Source: Rhodospirillales bacterium (GTDB lineage Bacteria; Pseudomonadota; Alphaproteobacteria; Rhodospirillales; JAPHTL01). From it: a stretch of 5,883 nt of DNA. Positions within the stretch are counted from its first letter, which is position 1; each line of letters starts with the position of its first letter. This document shows positions 1 to 4,323 of this stretch, piece after piece. The position numbers were made by a program, and so were the translations under genes. The notes under the pieces were generated by a model, which did no database searches, had not been told where the DNA came from, and saw only the letters and a program-made list of their open reading frames with translations. The stretch covers positions 1 to 5,883 of the forward strand of contig JAPHTL010000072.1 of NCBI GenBank assembly GCA_026193355.1, written 5' to 3'.

Positions 1-165
1 ATGCACGAATGGGAGCTGCACCTGCGCGGGGCGCGGAACAACGGCGTGACGGTCGATGAAATCCGCGCGGTGATTCACCAGATCGCCATCTATTGCGGCG
101 TACCGGCCGGGGTCGAATGCTTCCGCATCGCCAAACGGGTTCTCGATGAAAATCCTGAGGGGTAA
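1..165 (+). CDS. Carboxymuconolactone decarboxylase-family protein, C-terminal part (5' truncated)
   Basis: The reading frame is open from the first base and ends in TAA at 163-165, giving 54 residues. The ATG at base 1 is most likely an internal Met, because the family is normally about 125-150 residues and this piece matches only its C-terminal half. The stretch HEWELHLRGARNNGVT, followed by VDEIRAVIHQIAIYCGVPA and a terminal FRIAKRVL helix, is characteristic of CMD proteins such as PcaC. PcaC decarboxylates gamma-carboxymuconolactone to beta-ketoadipate enol-lactone in protocatechuate breakdown. Many CMD paralogues have other or unknown roles, and some are AhpD-like peroxidase partners. 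The AhpD CxxC motif is not seen in this fragment, but most of the domain is missing. Family assignment is strong; the exact reaction is not established, so no symbol is given. The next gene starts 96 bp downstream and is unrelated. Confidence 0.82.
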   Translation: MHEWELHLRGARNNGVTVDEIRAVIHQIAIYCGVPAGVECFRIAKRVLDENPEG

Positions 166-261
166 TGCCCCCGATCACCCCAGATCATATAAGGCTTGCG
201 AGAATACGTCTGTATGTGCTCCGCTAGTGAGGCATTGATAAAACCGCAGTAGCGGAAAAGA

Positions 262-1884
262 ATGAAACCGGGGAACGATACAGTGCATCTGTCAGAGCAA
301 GTCATGCACGTTCGTGCCTTTTTTACGGCCGTGGCGACGAGCCTGATCGTCCTGCTTGCAACATGGGGCTTCGATCGCTCGGAGAGGGAGCGGTATCGCG
401 ACGGGGTGCGTTTCTCCGCCGTGACCTTCGTCGCCAACCTCAACGAAATCCTGCATCACGAAATCACATCCCATCTTTCCGTCCTCCAGAGCATCAGGTC
501 CGTCTGGCAGGCGCATGACGACGGCATCGAGAAAATCCGGTTCGAGCGTTACGCGAAAGCCATCATCACGGGGCACGATGCGACGGTCCGCAGCATCCAG
601 CTGGCGCCGGACGGCATCATCACCTACGTCTATCCGCGCGAAGGCAACGAGGCGGTCATCGGCCTCAACATCCTTTCCCATGCGACGCAGGGCGAGGAAG
701 CCCGGCGGTCGGTTGAGACGAGGGAAGTCGTCGTTATCGGGCCCATCAACCTGATTCAGGGGGGGCAGGGCCTCATCGCCCGCCTGCCGCTGTTCGTGCA
801 GGGGGATCGGGAAAGGGAGCGATTCTGGGGATTTGCGACCGTGGTCATCGACCTTCCGCCGGTCTGGCGGACGGTCAGCGCCAGGCTCAGCGGCAGCGGC
901 TTCGAGGTGGCGGTTCGCAAGGCGGGGGCGAACGGAAAGCCGGGCGAGGCGTTCTTCGGGGATGACCAAATCTTCCGCAAACAGCCGGTTCTGGAAACCG
1001 TCAACCTGCCTGGCAGGAAATGGGAGATCGGAATCGCCCCCATAGGCGGCTGGCCGTGGATTTCCCCGCTCAGCGGGCTCATCTGGGGACTGGGGGGCTT
1101 CATCGCGGCGTTGGTCGGGCTGCTGGTCTATGGCCAGTTGATGAGCAACAACCATTTGCGCAGGGCGCGCGACGAGGCGGAACACGCCAACCGCGCCAAA
1201 TCGGCCTTCCTCGCCAACATGAGCCACGAACTGCGCACCCCGATGAACGCCATCATCGGCTATGGCGACATGCTGGAGCACAACATCAAGGGCCCCCTGA
1301 ACGATGGTCAGAGGGAGTACCTGTCCTACATCCGCGAAAGCGCCCAGCACCTGCTGAAGCTGATCAATCAGGTGCTGGAGCTGGCCAAGGTGGAATCGGG
1401 AACGATGGAGCCGCGGCTTGTGGCCCAGCCCGCCTGCAGGATCATCGATAACGCGATTCACTTCATTCAGGCCCAGGCGGCGGTGAAGGATGTGCGGATC
1501 GAAACGGAAACCGGGGCCATCGGGCCCGAGGAAAAGATCCTTGTCGATGATCTGTTTCTCAACCAGGCGCTGATCAATCTTCTGGGCAATGCCGTGAAGT
1601 TCACGGAACGCGGTGGCTCCATCGCTGTCCGGTGTTCGCGGGGGGAAGGCGAGGGCATCGTGCGAATCTGCGTCGTCGACAACGGTCCCGGCATTCCGGA
1701 AGACCAGCAGGGGCATATCTTCACGCCCTTCGATCGCCTGGCCTTCGACCGCTCGACGGTGGAAGGGTCGGGGATCGGGCTCGCCATCACCAGAAATCTG
1801 GTCGAGGCGATGGGCGGGCGGATCGGGTTCGTATCCGAACTTGGCCGGGGATCGACATTCTGGATCGATTTGCCGCGCGCCTGA
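262..1884 (+). CDS. CHASE-domain membrane sensor histidine kinase (orphan, no receiver domain)
   Basis: A 540-residue two-component sensor kinase. Order: short cytoplasmic N-terminus; TM1 about 17-37; extracytoplasmic CHASE-type sensor about 45-250, including YVYPREGNEAVIGLNI at 122-137; TM2 about 268-291; short helical linker; HisKA with SHELRTP at 321-327 (phospho-acceptor His322); and HATPase_c with N-box LINLLGNAVKFT (437-448), G1 DNGPGIP (473-479), F-box FTPFDRL (487-493) and G2 GSGIGLAI (502-509). All catalytic motifs look intact, so it should autophosphorylate and pass phosphate to a response regulator. The protein ends right after the ATPase domain, and no regulator gene lies in the window. 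CHASE domains bind small molecules (cytokinins in plants); the bacterial ligands are mostly unknown. The ATG at 262 has a GGA 5 nt upstream. The ATG at 304 (Met15) is a possible alternative that still keeps TM1. A 474-codon open frame on the opposite strand is a composition shadow. Confidence 0.93.
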   Translation: MKPGNDTVHLSEQVMHVRAFFTAVATSLIVLLATWGFDRSERERYRDGVRFSAVTFVANLNEILHHEITSHLSVLQSIRSVWQAHDDGIEKIRFERYAKAIITGHDATVRSIQLAPDGIITYVYPREGNEAVIGLNILSHATQGEEARRSVETREVVVIGPINLIQGGQGLIARLPLFVQGDRERERFWGFATVVIDLPPVWRTVSARLSGSGFEVAVRKAGANGKPGEAFFGDDQIFRKQPVLETVNLPGRKWEIGIAPIGGWPWISPLSGLIWGLGGFIAALVGLLVYGQLMSNNHLRRARDEAEHANRAKSAFLANMSHELRTPMNAIIGYGDMLEHNIKGPLNDGQREYLSYIRESAQHLLKLINQVLELAKVESGTMEPRLVAQPACRIIDNAIHFIQAQAAVKDVRIETETGAIGPEEKILVDDLFLNQALINLLGNAVKFTERGGSIAVRCSRGEGEGIVRICVVDNGPGIPEDQQGHIFTPFDRLAFDRSTVEGSGIGLAITRNLVEAMGGRIGFVSELGRGSTFWIDLPRA

Positions 1885-1942
1885 CCGGTTTGGCGTGTTT
1901 TCTTAACGCATCTTCAACCAACGCCCGGATACATAAAAAGGC

Positions 1943-2731
1943 ATGACACTTTCGCATGTCCGCTACGGTGATTTCGGCTCTCCCATCGTCATTCTGCACG
2001 GCCTTTTCGGCTCTGCCCGTAACTGGGCGGCGGTGGCCAGGGCGTTGTCGGCGCACCATCGCGTTTTTACCGTTGACCTGCCCAATCATGGCGAAAGCCC
2101 GTGGACGCCCGAAATGGATTATCCCGCACAGGCGGCGCGGGTGCGTGCGCTGATGGACGGCCTGGGGCTGAATGAGGCCGCCGTCCTTGGCCACAGCATG
2201 GGCGGCAAGGTCGCCATGACGATGGCGCTGGAAACGCCGGAACGGGTGGCGCGGCTGCTCGTCGTCGATATTGCGCCTGTTGGCGTTTCGGCGGCGAAAA
2301 CGCCGTTTTCCGGTTTCATCGCTGCAATGCGGTCGATGGACCTGTCACGAATAACCCGTCGTGCGGAGGCCGAAGAGGCCCTTTCCGCGGTTGTGACAAA
2401 TCCCGCCATTCGGTCCTTTCTGGTTCAGAACCTGACGCGTGGTGAGGATGGTGTTTTCTTCTGGCGGATCAATCTGGCGGGGATTGAGGCGCGGCTGGAA
2501 GACATCACCGGCTGGCCTGATTTCTCCCGCCACGCTGGTTATGCTGGCCCCGCCCTGTTCATCAAGGGTGAGAAGTCCGATTACGTCCCCTCGGTTCTGC
2601 ATGCCGAAATCCGCCGGCTGTTCCCGCGTGTGGAGATCAAGACCATTGCCGACGCCGGGCACTGGCCGCATGCTGAACGCCCTGACGCCTTTCTGGCGGC
2701 TGCGACCCCTTTTCTGGGTGATGAAAAATAA
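1943..2731 (+). CDS. Alpha/beta-fold hydrolase, YbfF/ABHD11-type esterase
   Basis: A 262-residue cytoplasmic alpha/beta hydrolase, the usual length for the YbfF/ABHD11 group, with no signal peptide. The oxyanion-hole strand reads ILHGLFGSARNW (17-28), followed by VDLPNHGES (44-52). The nucleophile elbow is GHSMGG (83-88), with Ser85 as the catalytic serine. The strand VVDIAPVG (107-114) carries Asp109, and KGEKSDYV (208-215) carries Asp213; either could be the acid, and the group has been described as unusual in this respect. The catalytic His is His240 in AGHWPHAE. Relatives hydrolyse short acyl esters and acyl-CoA thioesters; the physiological substrate here is unknown. The start is supported because the family core begins almost at once and the next in-frame Met is residue 58. 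The ribosome-binding site is weak (AAAAAGG just before GC-ATG). The gene begins 58 bp after the kinase; a functional link is not evident. Confidence 0.9.
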   Translation: MTLSHVRYGDFGSPIVILHGLFGSARNWAAVARALSAHHRVFTVDLPNHGESPWTPEMDYPAQAARVRALMDGLGLNEAAVLGHSMGGKVAMTMALETPERVARLLVVDIAPVGVSAAKTPFSGFIAAMRSMDLSRITRRAEAEEALSAVVTNPAIRSFLVQNLTRGEDGVFFWRINLAGIEARLEDITGWPDFSRHAGYAGPALFIKGEKSDYVPSVLHAEIRRLFPRVEIKTIADAGHWPHAERPDAFLAAATPFLGDEK

Positions 2732-2742
2732 CGGCATAGATT

Positions 2743-2775
2743 GCCCAATAAAATTTTCGTGCGCGATTATCGGGC
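2743..2775. repeat. Imperfect inverted repeat between the esterase and acyltransferase genes
   Basis: The left arm GCCCAATAA (2743-2751) can pair with the right arm TTATCGGGC (2767-2775). Eight of nine positions pair, with one A-C mismatch, around a 15-nt loop. It lies 11 bp after the esterase stop. It could be a weak terminator for the esterase transcript or an operator, but no T-run follows the right arm, so a classical intrinsic terminator is not supported. Confidence 0.35.
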
Positions 2776-2778
2776 CTG

Positions 2779-2807
2779 TCGATTTCCTGCCCGCGTGAAG
2801 ATATTAT
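2779..2807 (+). promoter_or_regulatory. Weak candidate sigma-70 promoter for the acyltransferase gene
   Basis: TATTAT at 2802-2807 matches five of six bases of the -10 consensus. A poor -35 (TCGATT, 2779-2784, three of six) lies 17 bp upstream. Transcription would begin around 2813-2815, just before the GAGGGG ribosome-binding site. The position is sensible but the -35 is weak, so this is only a candidate. Confidence 0.22.
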
Positions 2808-2821
2808 CCTTCCACTGAGTT

Positions 2822-2827
2822 GAGGGG
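2822..2827 (+). promoter_or_regulatory. Ribosome-binding site that decides the acyltransferase start
   Basis: GAGGGG lies 10 nt before the ATG at 2838. The frame is also open back to a TTG at 2820, but that codon immediately precedes and overlaps the translation-initiation signal, so the ATG at 2838 is the better start. The spacing is slightly long, which may mean modest translation. Confidence 0.5.
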
Positions 2828-2837
2828 TGGGTGCCGG

Positions 2838-3431
2838 ATGCGAAAAACTGTCTTCACTACACCGGGCGTTTCTCCGGCGTTGCGCGCCCTGTTCTGGGTG
2901 TTCGTTCGCGCCCGCGGCTGGCAGCGTGTCGATCCTGTGCCGGACGTCAGTCGGGCGGTTCTTGTCGTCGCCCCGCACACCAGCAACTGGGACTTTCCCA
3001 TCGGCGTTACGTTCGGTCTGGCCTACCGGCTGAAGGCTTACTGGCTGGGCAAGGATTCCCTGTTCAAACCACCCTATGGCGGCATCTTCCGCTGGTTCGG
3101 CGGTATGCCGGTCGATCGGTCAAAGAGCAACAAACTGGTCGATTCCGCCATTGCGCTGTTTGATCAGGAAGAAGAGCTTCTGCTGGCCATCACGCCGGAA
3201 GGTACGCGCAGCCGCGTCAAGGAATGGAAGAGCGGGTTTTATCACATCGCCGTTGGCGCGAAGGTGCCTATCGCGCTGGCTTTCATTGATTACGGCACCA
3301 AGACCTGCGGCATCGGCAAGGTGATCACGCCAAGCGGCGATTACGCAGCAGACCTTGCCGAAATCAAGGCTTTCTACGCCAAAACGGCGGGATGCCGGCC
3401 CGATCAATGGTCTTTGGGCGGAGAAGGCTGA
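2838..3431 (+). CDS. PlsC-like lysophospholipid/glycerol acyltransferase family protein
   Basis: A 197-residue protein of the PlsC/LPLAT superfamily, which transfers fatty acyl groups from acyl-CoA or acyl-ACP to a hydroxyl acceptor at the inner membrane. Acyltransferase block I is APHTSNWDFP (45-54), giving the HX4D catalytic pair His47/Asp52. The acceptor-binding block is GGMPVDRS (88-95), and the third conserved block is TPEGTRS (119-125). At about 200 residues it is shorter than classical PlsC (about 240) and belongs to the compact HTSNWD subgroup often annotated only as acyltransferase or 1-acylglycerol-3-phosphate acyltransferase. Residues 13-24 (PALRALFWVFVR) form a short amphipathic or membrane-skimming segment; there is no clear full transmembrane helix. 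The acceptor could be lysophosphatidic acid or another lipid, and the sequence alone does not decide. The esterase ends 106 bp upstream and ssb starts 108 bp downstream, so an operon is uncertain. Confidence 0.9.
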   Translation: MRKTVFTTPGVSPALRALFWVFVRARGWQRVDPVPDVSRAVLVVAPHTSNWDFPIGVTFGLAYRLKAYWLGKDSLFKPPYGGIFRWFGGMPVDRSKSNKLVDSAIALFDQEEELLLAITPEGTRSRVKEWKSGFYHIAVGAKVPIALAFIDYGTKTCGIGKVITPSGDYAADLAEIKAFYAKTAGCRPDQWSLGGEG

Positions 3432-3539
3432 CCGGGTTCCCTGTTCTGCGCGAACATCTTTTACGATGGGTGAGAATCCGTGTAGAGTCCCGCCTCGCGA
3501 ATATTATGAATCCAACAGACGAATGCAGAGGGGAGGCTC

Positions 3540-4046
3540 ATGGCCGGTTCCGTTAACAAGGTGATTTTGGTTGGCAATCTGGGGCGTGACCCCGAGGTTC
3601 GCTTCGCGCAGGATGGTTCCAGGATCGCCAATCTTTCCGTCGCCACGTCAGAGACATGGAAAGACAAGCAGAGCGGCGAGCGCCGCGAGAAAACGGAATG
3701 GCACCGCGTGGTCATTTTCAATGACCGTCTGGCCGATGTGGCCGAAAAATACCTCCGTAAGGGTTCGAAGGTCTATATCGAAGGCGCACTGCAAACCCGC
3801 AAGTGGACGGGACAGGACGGCGTGGAAAAATACTCCACAGAGGTTGTTCTCTCGCGGTTCAAGGGCGAACTGACCATGCTTGATGGCCGTGGCGACGGTG
3901 GTGGCCAGGGCGGCGGGCAGGGTGGCGGCGGATACGGCGGTGGCCAGGACGGCGGGTCCGGCTCCGGCGGTCCCGATTGGGGCGGTTCCGATGGCGGCGC
4001 AGGCGGTGGCCGTGGCGGCGACCTTGACGACGAAATCCCCTTCTGA
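3540..4046 (+). CDS. ssb: Single-stranded DNA-binding protein SSB
   Basis: A 168-residue SSB that coats single-stranded DNA during replication, recombination and repair. The OB-fold covers about residues 4-112, opening with NKVILVGNLGRDPEVRF. The DNA-stacking aromatics fall at the same numbers as in the E. coli protein: Trp40, Trp54, Phe60 and Trp88, with His55 also kept. Residues 117-159 form an almost pure Gly/Asp/Gln/Ser linker. The acidic C-terminal tip DLDDEIPF (161-168) is the docking peptide for SSB-interacting proteins, so the protein looks complete and functional. Translation starts at an ATG 3 nt after an unusually strong GAGGGGAGG (3528-3536). In many alphaproteobacteria ssb lies between uvrA and gyrA; neither is visible here, as an acyltransferase precedes it and a receptor gene follows after 277 bp. 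No canonical alphaproteobacterial LexA box (GTTC-N7-GTTC) was seen in the 108-bp leader. Confidence 0.97.
   Translation: MAGSVNKVILVGNLGRDPEVRFAQDGSRIANLSVATSETWKDKQSGERREKTEWHRVVIFNDRLADVAEKYLRKGSKVYIEGALQTRKWTGQDGVEKYSTEVVLSRFKGELTMLDGRGDGGGQGGGQGGGGYGGGQDGGSGSGGPDWGGSDGGAGGGRGGDLDDEIPF
3900..3956 (+). repeat. ssb: In-frame direct repeat in the SSB linker
   Basis: An 18-bp unit starting GGTGGCCAGG at 3900-3917 recurs at 3939-3956 with one difference (GGC becomes GAC). The units start 39 bp (13 codons) apart and encode GGQGGG and GGQDGG. Because the repeat keeps the reading frame, it probably reflects slippage or duplication inside the disordered linker. It would make linker length vary between strains. 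Confidence 0.6.
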
Positions 4047-4323
4047 GGCCGGATCGCAGGGGCCGTTCGCACCGTTTGCGGGGAAAGGGATTGACGCCGA
4101 CGTCAGGGTAGGGGGAGTCCATTCCGCAATCGATTGATTTTTAATAAAATTCAAAGATATTACACTTGACCTAAGTGGTTTTCGCCGCTGATTCCATAAG
4201 TCACTATTCACAGCTTGATCCTATCGGGATACCCGTGGTGATGGTGCGCTGTTCGGAAGGGGAATGGGGCTTTCATCGTAACGGGGCTTGCACGGCAGTG
4301 TCGTAAACGTGACTGGAGGGGGC
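4047..4323. other. 277-bp intergenic region with an AT-rich island, upstream of the receptor gene
   Basis: I find no convincing coding frame in this gap. The first 80 bases are GC-rich and hold no good terminator hairpin for ssb. Bases 4131-4170 form a sharp AT-rich island (31 of 40 bases are A or T) in otherwise GC-rich DNA. Promoter-like words occur: TTGATT (4134-4139) with TATTAC (4158-4163) at 18-bp spacing, and a separate TTGACC (4166-4171) without a good -10. Further on there is a short palindrome CGGG-ATA-CCCG (4225-4235) and a GGGGCTT direct repeat (4266-4272 and 4283-4289). The gap ends in a strong GGAGGG ribosome-binding site (4315-4320). It most likely carries the receptor gene's promoter and regulatory sites, but the exact promoter cannot be fixed by eye. 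Confidence 0.5.
4127..4139 (-). promoter_or_regulatory. Candidate integration host factor (IHF) binding site
   Basis: On the minus strand the 13 bases read AATCAATCGATTG, an exact match to the IHF core consensus WATCAANNNNTTR. On the 5' side of the core on that strand lies an A/T-rich tract (4140-4155), the arrangement of strong IHF sites such as lambda H'. The site is about 185 bp upstream of the receptor start codon and at the edge of the AT-rich island, so it could bend promoter DNA. Short consensus matches also arise by chance. Confidence 0.4.

Noticed and set aside
220..256. TCCGCT/AGCGGA inverted repeat just before the histidine kinase gene
   Set aside because: Only six pairs around a 25-nt loop with no supporting context; likely chance.
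292..1716. A 474-codon open frame on the minus strand opposite the histidine kinase
   Set aside because: No recognisable domain, and rich in Arg, Pro, Asp and His as expected of antisense frames in GC-rich DNA. The + strand frame has every histidine kinase motif.
2771..2793. CGGGC/GCCCG five-bp hairpin as a terminator after the esterase
   Set aside because: Short stem, 13-nt loop and no T-run; it also competes with the better GCCCAATAA/TTATCGGGC pairing.
3436..3455. GTTC repeats and a GTTC-N5-GAAC palindrome upstream of ssb as a LexA/SOS box
   Set aside because: The alphaproteobacterial LexA box needs GTTC-N7-GTTC. Here the direct GTTC spacing is 3 nt and the inverted pair has the wrong orientation and spacing.
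3466..3500. Bases resembling cobalamin-riboswitch words (GGTGAGAATCC) upstream of ssb
   Set aside because: The rest of the conserved core is missing and the gene context is unrelated to cobalamin.
3502..3507. TATTAT as the ssb promoter -10
   Set aside because: No acceptable -35 hexamer is found 16-18 bp upstream, so I do not list it as a promoter.
3648..4211. Minus-strand frames across ssb and its downstream gap
   Set aside because: They are Ala/Pro/Arg-rich readings of the glycine-repeat DNA. SSB on the + strand explains the region fully.
4266..4289. GGGGCTT direct repeat 17 bp apart upstream of the receptor gene
   Set aside because: Seven-bp GC-rich repeats are common by chance here and match no operator I know.
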